49,743 nucleotides of DNA, from positions 158,932 to 208,674 of the forward strand of contig NW_004191835.1 of the NCBI RefSeq assembly GCF_000330505.1. The letters run 5' to 3'. The stretch is from Entamoeba invadens IP1 (taxonomy: Eukaryota > Evosea > Mastigamoebida > Endamoebidae). The number at the start of each line of letters is the position of its first letter. Position 1 is the stretch's first letter. This document shows, piece after piece, positions 20,885-30,890 of this stretch. The notes under the pieces were generated by a model. That model ran no database searches. It was not told the origin of the DNA and saw only the letters and a program-made list of their open reading frames with translations. Made by a program: the position numbers and the translations under genes.

Positions 20885-21511
20885 TACAGTAAAACCATTT
20901 GTTAATAATATTTTTGTTATAAATTATAGTAACATTTTGTTTGTTTTTCATGATTTATTTTACTAAAATATATAATTTATATTTAAAAAAACAAAAGTTT
21001 TAACTTTTGTTATTACTATTGTTATAAAAAATGATAGTTATTTTAATTACAAAAATTATTAGATTAATTACTTTAAAATTTAGTATTTTTTTAAATATAA
21101 TTATGTAATATAAAAAAAGTAATTTTAACTTAGTTTTTAAAAAAAATATTATTAAATTACCACTATGAATAATATTATTATTAATTAAAAATTATTTATT
21201 AAAATTACTTACTTATTATACTTATAAATTTAATTAAAAACAATACCTAAAAAAATTAAAAAATTAAAAAAACAAATATATATATTTTAGTATAACAACT
21301 ATAATTAATTTATAATAAAAATTAGCAACAATTATTTGAATTATTTATTTTATAACAAAATATTTAATGGCTTTTTTACGATGTTAATTACTTCAATATT
21401 CCTGAAATGTCCACATAATCCCAAGACAACAGTGAATAGAAAATGAGAAATGTTCCTTCAGAAATACAACGAAATTTTTTTTGAGAAAACGAAAACTTAA
21501 AAAACAGCGAA
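20885..21511. other. Very AT-rich intergenic region
   Basis: The spacer includes a perfect 10-bp hairpin with a 2-nt loop (20990-20999 / 21002-21011, AACAAAAGTT / AACTTTTGTT), 106 bp after the stop of the CDC123-like gene. Nothing else is seen. Confidence 0.4.
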
Positions 21512-23233
21512 ATGGGGATACAACTTGAAAGGGTGTTTTTGGCGAACGTTGTATTTTATTTGAAAACGCTCAAGACAGCTGAGACATTTACAACGATCAA
21601 TAAGAAATGTGGATCCGTCATGTGTTATTTAAAAACCAATCCATGTTATTGTTTATCATATCCGAAAAAAATGAATAAAGTGGACATGATAGAACTTGAG
21701 AAACAACTTTTTAAAGAACTCAAATTATTTCCAAACATCGAAACTGTCTGTCTGTACACCTTTTTTTATTCACCACAAATATTAAATAACCTAGATCCAA
21801 ATATTAAATGTATTGAAATTAAAGATAATTGTAGAAAAGAATACTTTAATACTATTTTAGAACACAAAGAACGACTTGTATCATTGAAATTTGATTACTA
21901 TGAGGAATACGTGGATCTCAGTATGTTTCCAAATTTAAAAAACGTCAAACTCTATCCAAAAATACAAAACGTGGATATGACAAAATTCTTCACACAACGA
22001 CAAAAACGATTCCACAACGTTAAAATCAAATTCGACACGGCAACGATCGATTACGAATTCCTCAAAAACGTGTCGAGTTATAACATCGAAAATTTAAAGA
22101 TTAAGTTGGACGTCGAAAACGAAATTATTAGTCGTGTCGCACTCATTCCAAAAATATTCTCATATGCTCATATTGTTGTTGAAGATTGGTTCGAGAATAT
22201 TGACGATAGGATTTATGTGAAGAACATGACTTTTAGGTACAAAAACGAAAGTCTATACACAAAATATCTTCCAAATAAAATCATGTTTACAAGCGAATTT
22301 CAATTCGATTTGACAAATTGGAATTCTGTCCAGAACTTGACTGTTGATAGCAAGGTTTCGTTTCGCGCACCAACAGAGATTACATCACTCTCTATAAAAG
22401 GGACGTGTGAGAATATTGAGGAATGTTGTCATTTGCGCGAACTTAAAATAATTGGAGAGAATGAGATTGTCGTTCCAAGCACTGTGGAAAGTCTGAAATG
22501 CGTCAAATGCCATCAAAAATTACTGAAAATTGACAATTTCCGTTATATTAAAAAGTTGAGTTTGACCAAACAAAAAACGTGGGATTTATCGGCCTTTACT
22601 GGTTTAACGAGTCTCAAATTAAAGAAGTCGACAATCCTTAGTAATTTAAATCATTTACAATTCCTTCAGAAAATTGTAATAGACGAATCGTACTGTTGTG
22701 ATGAAAAGTGGTGTTATCCATCTTCTGTTCAAGTTTTAGTCTGTGAGTCGAAGGACATTGAAAATGAATGTCCTATGACGTCGTTAACAGTGAGTTGTGA
22801 AGTTGTCCCATTTGATATGAGAAGTTGTCGAGTAGAAGAGATATGTATTAAAGATGGATATCCAGAAGGAACTGTATTGCCACTACGGATCAAACGAGTG
22901 TTTTTAGATGGAGTGACTGTCAAGGAATTGAATTTTGAAGAATATGATGCGATGGAAGAGCTTTGGATGACTAATTGTTACATAGATGATATGACCTTCC
23001 CAATCAATTTGAAGCAACTTGTTATCTATTCGTTCTGTGAGTTCCAGAAGACTAACTTGAACGAAGTAAAATTAGAAAAGTTCACGATATGTTCGAGAAA
23101 ATTTAATATCGAAGAGGTCAATGAAGACTTGAAAGAAATTTTTGTGGATAACAAAGACTTTAAGAAGGAAGTATACTCCCGCTTTAAAAAGCTTCAAAAC
23201 ATTCGCTTCATTGGTGGCATTGGAATGAAATAG
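21512..23233 (+). CDS. Entamoeba leucine-rich-repeat family protein
   Basis: The protein has 573 residues. The N-terminus LERVFLANVVFYLKTLKTAETFTTINKKC is the short helical, F-box-like opening shared by a large Entamoeba family of LRR proteins of unknown function. The rest is a series of irregular leucine-rich repeats of about 20-24 residues (NLKNVKLYPKIQ, ITSLSIKGTC, HLRELKIIGEN, FTGLTSLKLKKS, MEELWMTNC), rich in Lys, Glu and Cys. There is no signal peptide, membrane segment or catalytic domain. The likely role is protein binding in the cytosol, possibly in ubiquitin ligases if the N-terminus truly acts as an F-box. ATG at 21512 follows an A-rich leader. Confidence 0.7.
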   Translation: MGIQLERVFLANVVFYLKTLKTAETFTTINKKCGSVMCYLKTNPCYCLSYPKKMNKVDMIELEKQLFKELKLFPNIETVCLYTFFYSPQILNNLDPNIKCIEIKDNCRKEYFNTILEHKERLVSLKFDYYEEYVDLSMFPNLKNVKLYPKIQNVDMTKFFTQRQKRFHNVKIKFDTATIDYEFLKNVSSYNIENLKIKLDVENEIISRVALIPKIFSYAHIVVEDWFENIDDRIYVKNMTFRYKNESLYTKYLPNKIMFTSEFQFDLTNWNSVQNLTVDSKVSFRAPTEITSLSIKGTCENIEECCHLRELKIIGENEIVVPSTVESLKCVKCHQKLLKIDNFRYIKKLSLTKQKTWDLSAFTGLTSLKLKKSTILSNLNHLQFLQKIVIDESYCCDEKWCYPSSVQVLVCESKDIENECPMTSLTVSCEVVPFDMRSCRVEEICIKDGYPEGTVLPLRIKRVFLDGVTVKELNFEEYDAMEELWMTNCYIDDMTFPINLKQLVIYSFCEFQKTNLNEVKLEKFTICSRKFNIEEVNEDLKEIFVDNKDFKKEVYSRFKKLQNIRFIGGIGMK

Positions 23234-23438
23234 CAGAGACATGGCTTGGAATGCTCTGACGTCTCTTGTGTATTAACTTATCGGTATCTAATTCAAACGC
23301 ATCCGCAAATAACCACAACAATTATTGGAATTAGATTCCGATAAAAGTGATAACCAAATTTAGAGTGAAATTATAGAGTTGAATAATAGTATAAATTGAT
23401 GGTAAAAAGTACTTAAAAGAACTTGAAATAAACAATTG
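23234..23438. other. Short spacer with two tandem hairpins
   Basis: Directly after the stop codon, AGAGAC/GTCTCT (about 23235-23267) can pair. It is followed by a 17-bp inverted repeat with a single mismatch (23278-23294 / 23328-23344) and a 33-nt loop. The region must also contain the promoter of the next gene. Confidence 0.5.
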
Positions 23439-25786
23439 ATGGCTGAAAACATGGAGATGGTCCCTTGCCCAATTTGTGGCGAACTCTTTCCAGTCACTCA
23501 AATCGAACAACACGCAAACTTTTGTATTGATTCTATTGTCTTTGGTCGACGAGTACCTTCAAATCCACAACAATTTCATGTGCCTCCACCCCAGCACCCT
23601 CCTCCATTCCCAAATGCTCCCAAGAAAGAGGAAAAGGAAATGAAAGAAAGTAAAGAAGTTAATCGACGAGAAAAAAAGACGGAACACACTGAAATGAAAG
23701 ATGAGCCGGAGATGAAGGACATCCCACAATTGCCACCACCTCCTATGGATAAAATAGAACCGAACGAACTTGAAGAGAGCGGTGTGACGGTTGAAAAGGA
23801 CGAGAACCTTTTTGAAATAATTTTTAATGTGATGAATAACAAAGAACACGCGGACAACGAAAAGAGTGAAGAAGTCGATGTGGCGCAAACAGAAAACTTT
23901 ACAAAGTTGAAGAAAGCGGTAGACCCACTTGTCTTCATGGCAACTAAACAAGCAAAACACAACACAGAAAGTCGGAGTAAAGATATCGAAATGGAATGGA
24001 GCGGTGAATCAAACGTGTTTCCTTTGTTACTCGTGAAGGACAAAAGATATTTCGATACTATAATTTACTTCCCACAAGAAGAGGAAAAGGTTATAACAGC
24101 ACACTCCTTTGTGTTAGCTGCAAGGTCGCCACTTTTTCAAGTCGAACTTGGGGAAATGGAAAAGCGTCAAGGAGTGTATTATTACGAGGTAGGTGGGTAT
24201 ACATATGAGGAGTTTACTGTGCTCATACAATTCATGTATGATTCTGTGGAGCATTCTGAATTGGAGAAAAGTCCGCGCCTCAAGCAGTTGGATAGCATTT
24301 ACAGTCCGTCAACTAACACTTTCATTCAAGACATTCTCCTCTTGCACAATAAAAAGTTCTTTGATGGATTTTTTGAGTTTTCTGATGGCTATTCTGTGGA
24401 AAAGGTTGGGTTCAATCGTGTCTTACTTTACCTCTTTTCAAGGTATTTTGAAAAGCTTCTCGAGAAGGAACAAAACGAGTTTCTGATGAAGAAAGTGAGT
24501 ACAACGGATACTGAAAACACTCAAGAAAGGGGGAAGGGAATGCAAGAAATAATGCCAACGAGTGACCCGACGCCATGTGTCGTTGAAGTCAAACTAGAAA
24601 AAGGAGAGATGAGTGCTGCGTGTCAAGGGATTGGTGAATTTATCAAATACATTTACTTGAATGGGACTTATCGATTAGACGAGAATTGTGTAGATGAGAA
24701 TATGAATCAGAAAGTTATTCCGATGTTGTTATACTTCTCATATGTCTTTGACGAGGAAGAACTCTCTGTCGAGTGTGAAAGAGTGTTGTGTCAGAACTTA
24801 CTTATCAACGCAATGAACTGCAATTTGGTCTTTTCATATGTCAAAAAGTGTAGCGAGCAATTCAAAAAGTATCTTGTGAATAGTTTAGTTGAGTCGATGT
24901 ATTCAAGTCCCTTCCAATATGATGCCGTAAGCATTTGGAAGGCGGAAATTGTGAATTTGGTGTTTGATTCAGTTAAAGATATTATTCAATACGACAAAGT
25001 GAAACGCGGCATTCATTCAATTGAAGAAGTACCTACAAACGTCACTGAAATATTTCTACGAGATATCAATAAAGTAGGGATTATAGGAAGTATCGCTTTT
25101 GTGAACAAAACCAGTGAATTGTGTGAACCAGTGTCTCTTGTCTGTTTGGCCATTTTCTATGATATCGTCACACGCTCGGAAGTCGACCAAATGTTACGAG
25201 TCGAAGGATATCATGCACTTCTCCCAATCATTACAGCTTGTTGGATTGGAACCAATTACCAAAGCAATGTCCAGAAGCACCTCAACGATTTAATAGATAT
25301 CATTTTGAATCATCTTTCTAAGAACTTTTTGGCTTTGGCAACAACAAGAAATCACTCCCAAACGGCACAAGGATTCTTTGAAAAAGTTTCAATGCATTTA
25401 CAAAGGAATGGTTTGTTGCTCTTCTTCTTTTGTTTTGTAATTAAAAAAAATGTTCACCACTTCTCTTGAAATCTAGTGTACAATCCACAAGATTTCTTTT
25501 TTTAAAGTGAACGAAATTATATTTTTGGATTTGAATGAGTGAGTGAATAATGTAGTAATGAATAGTTCAAGCTAAACCCACGTGTAATGTCTGTAATGAA
25601 AAATTGGGGTTTTTCACAAAATGGTGCGAGTTATGTGGTGCACAGATATGTAAAAAGTGTTCGTTGGTGGGAGAAATCTATGACACTCGGAGTAAAAGTT
25701 TTGTACGAAGAACAGTGTGTTATCGCTGCCACAGAATTTGGACGTTTCTGTCTTCTGAAGAATTTTATAGGAGTGAAATTGCATAG
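23439..25786 (+). CDS. UBZ-like zinc finger / BTB / FYVE-like zinc finger protein, two exons
   Basis: Residues 10-29 form a Rad18-type C-x2-C-x11-H-x3-C finger (ubiquitin-binding UBZ4-like). A Pro/Lys/Glu-rich linker follows, then BTB/POZ-like folds (about 200-280, FDTIIYFPQEEEKVITAHSF; and a second around 295-460). Exon 1 seems to end in a hydrophobic tail, but that tail lies in an intron: GTTTGTTG at 25411 to AATAG at 25565 (155 nt). Exon 2 (25566-25786) adds an eight-Cys finger, CNVC...CELCGAQICKKC...VCYRC, with FYVE-like spacing but without the RR/KHHCR basic motif. The total is 730 residues in phase. The open frame starts TTG-ATG; I use ATG 23439. The role may be a ubiquitin-ligase adaptor on endosomal membranes. 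This is inferred from domains only. Confidence 0.8.
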
Positions 25787-25873
25787 TAAATGGTGTGAGA
25801 ATTAAACGAGTTGTGAGTAAATCATTTGAGTTTTTTATTAATTAAAACCTTTTAAATAAAACTGGAAAAAAAA

Positions 25874-26344
25874 ATGGAGGCTCAAGAAGCAGTGAAACCG
25901 CAACCACGAGCAAAGTTAAGACATTTTCGTGGAAGAAACTATTCAGTACGCATAAGAGGAATGAGCCGAACACAGTATATTAGAATGAAATTGGCGTATC
26001 ACAAAATGATGGTCGAAAAGTACCGAAGCGAACTTCTGATTTCAAAAAGGAGAAAACACAATTCCTTTTATTCTTTACAACAAGTAGAACTATCGCAATG
26101 TATTGAAAAGGAATCGGAAAAGAATAGCGAACATCAAAAAACTGAGGAAAGGCCAAATGGAGATTCAGAGACAAAGAACGACTTTCTCAGAAGGATGTAT
26201 GGTGTCGATGAGACGATTAAACGAGTTAACGCAGTCGACCAGGGCCCTCTGTCATTAAGACGGAGAATCTTCCTTCCCGACTTTATGGGCGAGGACGACC
26301 TGCAGAGCTATTTACAGTCTGTGCGAAGCGTGATGGGTGAATGA
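25874..26344 (+). CDS. Hypothetical basic protein
   Basis: I do not recognise this 156-residue protein. The first half is strongly basic (RAKLRHFRGRNYSVRIRGMSR, KRRKHN), the middle is a Glu/Lys/Ser-rich linker, and the C-terminus is acidic and hydrophobic (LRRRIFLPDFMGEDDLQSYLQSV). This could be a small RNA-binding or nuclear protein. The ATG at 25874 follows an A-rich leader, and an AT-rich TATA-like stretch lies just upstream. Its stop is only 22 bp from the stop of the opposite-strand gene, so the two mRNAs probably overlap at their 3' ends. Confidence 0.6.
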   Translation: MEAQEAVKPQPRAKLRHFRGRNYSVRIRGMSRTQYIRMKLAYHKMMVEKYRSELLISKRRKHNSFYSLQQVELSQCIEKESEKNSEHQKTEERPNGDSETKNDFLRRMYGVDETIKRVNAVDQGPLSLRRRIFLPDFMGEDDLQSYLQSVRSVMGE

Positions 26345-26366
26345 ATAAATAATTGATTAAAAGTGT

Positions 26367-26705
26367 TCAGTCAACGCGTTGACCAAGTTCGACATATCTC
26401 TTCGGCCCGATATCTTTGTGGTGCATTTTCTCAGTCATTATAATTCCCGGTTCGAGTTTGGAAACGTTATTTGCTCGACGTGTGTGTTCAATAGCTTTCT
26501 TGTACTTCTTGTTCTCTGGTTTATTTTCGATGTTTGTTTCTGTTGTGTTGTCAAACACTTTTGTCTTATCTTCTTCGCCAAGGATCTCTTCGAGACGAAT
26601 GGCGAGCTTGCAAAAGGATGTTGGTGGTTCAAACAAATCCATTCCTTGTTCTCCGAGTTCTGTGCTTTCTAGCAACGGACTCGTAACATCATCCCTTTTG
26701 TCCAT
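26367..26705 (-). CDS. Hypothetical small acidic/polar protein
   Basis: I do not recognise this 112-residue protein, which begins MDKRDDVTSPLLEST at ATG 26705 (the open frame itself runs up to a TTG at 26738). It contains an amphipathic segment (FCKLAIRLEEILGEE), a Lys/Asn/Glu-rich middle, and a C-terminus (ANNVSKLEPGIIMTEKMH) that could be a conserved short motif. There is no signal or membrane segment. It is convergent with the preceding gene, 22 bp apart. Coding status rests on the open frame and a base composition richer in GC than the spacers. Confidence 0.5.
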   Translation of the reverse strand: MDKRDDVTSPLLESTELGEQGMDLFEPPTSFCKLAIRLEEILGEEDKTKVFDNTTETNIENKPENKKYKKAIEHTRRANNVSKLEPGIIMTEKMHHKDIGPKRYVELGQRVD

Positions 26706-27082
26706 TATTTTAAATTGTCTTGTTTTTTCCTCTCCCAAATATCCTCTCGTTCCACCAAGATTATTGACGACTCAACTTTTATAAAAAAAATCTCGTTCTA
26801 ACAAATTAGATTTTATTTTTTTGAGGAAAAAACATATGTTGCATTTAATTAATTTAATTAATAAAATAACTATTTTTTTATTGGTTAATTTAAGAAAGTT
26901 CAAAAAATTAACGAGTAAAATTTAATTACATCAATTAAAATTAACGAGCACTTTTTATAACATAAGTTTTACATTGTAAGCTTTTTAATTTTATCAATCA
27001 ATACAATAATAATTTTTATTAATTAAAAAGGTTCTTATTAATAACTGGAAAAAATAAAAATAATCAAAGACTAGTTTTGTTG
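26706..27082. other. Divergent AT-rich spacer
   Basis: Promoter region between the minus-strand small gene and the plus-strand EAF-like gene. I see only AT-rich sequence and short hairpin potential around 26790-26815. Confidence 0.35.
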
Positions 27083-27547
27083 ATGGAACAAAACAAAACG
27101 TATGATGTCACTTTTCTTCCAGATTTTCATGAAAAATTTTGCGCGTTCAACAGGCATGAGGTTTTATCCGACAAATTTGAAGGCGACTCAAATATCGTGA
27201 CGATGAATGTTTGTTTCACTTTTCCGAATAACATTTGAATAACAATTTTTGTGATATTGAATCACGTGAAGGACAAACAATTTGAACTCAACAATAACGA
27301 CGAAGAGTCGTCACGTGTCAACTACGTTTTGGTGTGCTCGAATGGAGAGGTCACACTTCAGCGCGTCCACACAAAAACATGTCGACCAAAGCGACAAAAT
27401 GTATCACAACAGAATCAAGACAACTTTATTAACTCTGGTTTGTTTATAGTAATTAATAGTAACGAAACTCATGAAAAGACGAAGAGAAGCAACAAAACGA
27501 AGTGCTTTATTACGACCGTTTGTCTGTATTTGTGTTGTTTTAATTAA
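27083..27547 (+). CDS. EAF-like RNA polymerase II elongation factor, cryptic first exon; 3' structure uncertain
   Basis: A first exon at 27083-27208 (ATG at 27083) is joined by a 63-nt intron (27209-27271, GTTTGTTT to CGTGAAG) to the open frame that continues to 27547. The protein reads YDVTFLPDFHEKF..., then VNYVLVCSNGEVTLQRVHTKT, which follows the EAF N-terminal domain (YDFKPASID..., CILIINHDTGECRLEKLSS in human EAF2). EAF partners with ELL in Pol II elongation. Further donors are visible at about 27446 (GTTTGTTTATAG) and 27518 (GTTTGTCTG), so the last residues shown by the open frame may be intronic. The acidic exon past the assembly gap (to 27989) could be its natural C-terminus, since EAF tails are acidic and Ser-rich. 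Confidence 0.5.
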
Positions 27548-27730
27548 AGTTACATTTATTGGAATAATGAAATTAAGTTAAGTAAACAAATGTTGAAAAA
27601 CTATAATAAATCTATAAATATAATTTTGAAATAGTTAATACAATCAACCATATTTATTATTTCTCAAATTTCAAAGGCAGAAAGATAACACAGAAAGGGA
27701 ATCAAAGAGAGGAAAATAACATAAAGAAAG

Positions 27731-27989
27731 CACACCATTCAGTGGAAATATCGACATGGAAGNNNNNNNNNNNNNNNNNNNNNNNNNNNNNNNNNNNNNN
27801 NNNNNNNNNNNNNNNNNNNNNNNNNNNNNNNNNNNNNNNNNNNNNNNNNNNNNNNNNNNNNNACATGGAAGAGACGACGGCGGTGATGACGGAGAAGCGT
27901 TGAAAGATTTTGGTGCTGGATTGAAAATGGAAGAAGAAGAAAGCCAAGAGGAAGAAAAGGGAGGCTATAACGAAAGTTCGTCTGAATGA
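27731..27989 (+). CDS. Acidic, Ser-rich C-terminal coding segment (gap-interrupted), probably last exon of EAF-like gene
   Basis: After the gap the frame HGRDDGGDDGEALKDFGAG... ends in EEEKGGYNESSSE and stops at 27989. Before the gap the same register gives ...KYRHG, starting after a possible acceptor GAAAG at 27730. No convincing own start codon is present except ATG 27756, directly before the gap. The composition suits the tail of a transcription factor. It may be a separate small gene or an exon of the gene at 27083. Confidence 0.4.
27763..27862. other. Assembly gap (100 N) flanked by the same 9-mer
   Basis: The sequence ACATGGAAG ends the left contig and starts the right one. Either the contigs truly overlap and the gap is artificial, or a short tandem repeat lies here. 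Confidence 0.9.
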
Positions 27990-28474
27990 TTTTTTTGTGA
28001 AAATGGTTTATATAACAATTTGATGCTTTTAATTCTTTTTATACATTTAGATTGAAAGAAATTTCGTTTTAATGTATTATATTTTGCATTGAAAATTGTT
28101 ATATTTTATTATACATTAATGATGAACTATGTAATCAATCTATAATTGAATAAAAATAATTTTTTTAATTATTTGTTTTTTTTAGAAAAAGATTTATTGT
28201 TTAAAAATTGGGCAATAACATATTTATTTCTTTTTGAAATTATAAATGCATTTTTGTCGTTTATGAACTTAACATAATTATATTAAAATAATTTTTTTAC
28301 CATTAATATTAAATTGCCTAAAAAAACACTTTGTTTTTTTTTTCTAAAAAACGCACTAAAAATATACGAATAATTATTATAAAAATACCAAAATATATAT
28401 AAGTTTAGAAAAAAGCACATTCTGCACCATAAATTTATAAAACAATAAATATATAGTTGAACTACTAATTAATT
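27990..28474. other. AT-rich intergenic region, nothing recognised
   Basis: About 485 bp of A/T homopolymer-rich sequence between two plus-strand units. It presumably includes the promoter of the CXXC-rich receptor gene. Confidence 0.35.
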
Positions 28475-30791
28475 ATGTTGACTGTTTTTGTGTTGTTTAC
28501 ACTAGTTCTCAGTCTCCGAACATGTAATAACCCGTTTTGCACTTCTTGTTCTAACAATTCATCTGTGTGTACTGAATGCCTTGGAGAGTTTATTTTGCAA
28601 AATGGCATGTGTGTCTGTTTGTTTGTAATAACAATAATAATAGAATGTAATTATAATAATGTTAAAAAATTGAAAATATACGACACTCCATGACGGGTTT
28701 ATTTACAATTTGTGCTTATCAATTACTTTAAATTATGATAAAATTTAAACATTTTAAAGCAAAAATAATCATGTTATTATTATAATTTATAATTTTAAGT
28801 TATTTATTTATCAGATATACAACTTACAAAATAGACAAACAAGAAAATCACTGTGCAGAAGTCAAATTATCGAAATGTACACGATGTGAGGTTGGATATA
28901 CTTTCAACTTTAATACACACAAATGTGAAGGTTTGTTATTTTATTATTGGTGGAGATAATCACACTAAAAATGTAATAGAATAGTATAACTAATAACTAA
29001 TACAATACTAATTATAAGTTGGTTTAAGTACATGTGAACAATTTAACGACTACGAATGGAGTACCGGATGCACCACATGTAGTTTAGGATATATGTTGAA
29101 GAATGGCATTTGTAGTAAATGTGATGCTAACCCACATTGTTTGACATTTGAAGGGAATTGTAATACATGTGGCGAGTGTATTCCACAATTTTACTTGAAG
29201 AATGGCATATGCACATCAGACGATTTCAACTGTGAAGAGTACAACGAGAGTGGTGTCTGTTTGTCATGTACATCTGGGTATTATCTTGACGCTACAAAGA
29301 AGTGTGTTTTGGGAACTGTTGAGAATTGTGATTATTACAACTCAGAAGGGAAGTGCTTATATTGCCTTGACTCATTTGTTACTGATGTGACAACTAAAAA
29401 GTGTGTTAAAGAAATTGATGTCAAACCGACGAATTGTGAGTTGATGATTCGAACCGATTATTGCATATCTTGTGTGAATGGGTACTATTGGGACAAACAA
29501 ATTTTGGAGTGCAGAAGATGTGAAGATGGATGTGCGCAATGTGACGACAAAGATAGTTGCAGTGTATGTGAAAATGGGTATGGAAAAGACCTGTCGAGTG
29601 GTGGATGTTTTAGTTTGTTTATGTATTGATTATAAAAAAAGCGAGATGACACAAAGAATGTAGTGATGGATGTAACAAGTGTATGAAGTTTGGAAGTGGT
29701 GAAGTTGAGTGTGTAGAATGTTATAATAATTATTATTTAAATAACTACACTTGTTTCAGTTTGTTACTTTTGTTTTTAAGTTTCTTGCTGTTATAAATGA
29801 ATGAGATGTAATGTTATGTATACTTTTGTATTTATAATTACACCCAATACAATACGTATGATCATGTAGTGAATTAATAATTGTATACAAAAATACACAT
29901 GTATATCAACAAATATCCTCATATTTTATTTGTAAACGTATGTACAATTAAATCAATGTTATACAAACTATTAATTACACAGCAAATCCATATACGAAAT
30001 ACACATGCAATAAAACGGCCGAATCACAGACAATTTGCAGTGCAACAGATTCACAATGTTTATACACACAAATATCCTCTTCATATTCCACTTGTTCATA
30101 TAAAGGTACGAATTGCACACAATGGAATTCGATGAATGAATGCATCGAGTGCTTCCAGGGTTACACAGTCGACCCTCAAAATAAAGAGGCGTGTATCAAT
30201 TCAAATCCAATATGTAGTACATATGATACACTAGTGGGCACAACAGAGAATATAACAGTTTGTGTGGATTGTATGTATGGATACTTCCTCAACACAGAAT
30301 ACCAATGCGAAAAGTGTGACGATGTCTGTGACGGTAAATGCACTTACAAAGCAAACATGTGCGACGTCTACCAATGCGACAATACACTTTGTACATCATG
30401 CCCCAATGGCGGTGCGACATGTGATATTTGTTTAGATGAGTATTCAGCGGAAGACAACTCATGTGGTCCAAATATATGTACTTCTATGCGATATGATGGT
30501 GTATGTAGTGTTTGCACATACCAAAGTGATGATGAGACATACTCTTACCTTCCCGATAGTCAGACTGGGCACTGCAAATCAAACAAGAAAGTCGAACAAA
30601 AGAAAGGGAGTAAAGGGGGTATTATAGCTGCTGTTATCATCGGTTTGTTGGCTTTGGTCGTCATAATAGCAATATTATGTTGTTCTGCAGTGTATATTTA
30701 CAGAAAGAAGAGAAAAACAGCAAACAAAGACGATACTAAGATTATGGAAACGGAACTCCTTCCAAACATTAAAACAAATGAAGAGTTTTGA
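28475..30791 (+). CDS. CXXC-rich type I membrane protein, five exons, kinase-less TMK/Igl-like
   Basis: Five exons are joined in phase: 28475-28620, 28815-28930, 29019-29612, 29657-29758 and 29983-30791 (589 codons including stop). All four introns start GTTTGT and are 194, 88, 44 and 224 nt long; ends are TCAG, TAAG, AAAG and ACAG. The product has a signal peptide (MLTVFVLFTLVLSL) and a long ectodomain of CxxC repeats (CTSC, CTEC, CTRC, CSVC, CIEC), as in Entamoeba transmembrane kinases (TMK) and the Igl lectin subunit. It ends with one membrane segment (GGIIAAVIIGLLALVVIIAI) and a 29-residue basic-to-acidic tail. There is no kinase domain, so it may act as a co-receptor, decoy or adhesin at the cell surface. 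Intron 4 could hide another small exon. Confidence 0.82.
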
Positions 30792-30890
30792 TGCTAAGTC
30801 ATTTTTACGACCTTTTCAATTTTTGATTTCAGGACTTCAAAATTTGACCACTAAAATTTGACAATGTCGAAATTTGACATAAAAATTGAA

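Noticed and set aside
29881..30135. ORF over intron 4 and exon 5 of the CXXC-rich receptor
   Set aside because: Different frame from exon 5 and no cysteine pattern; it begins with TTG inside the intron.
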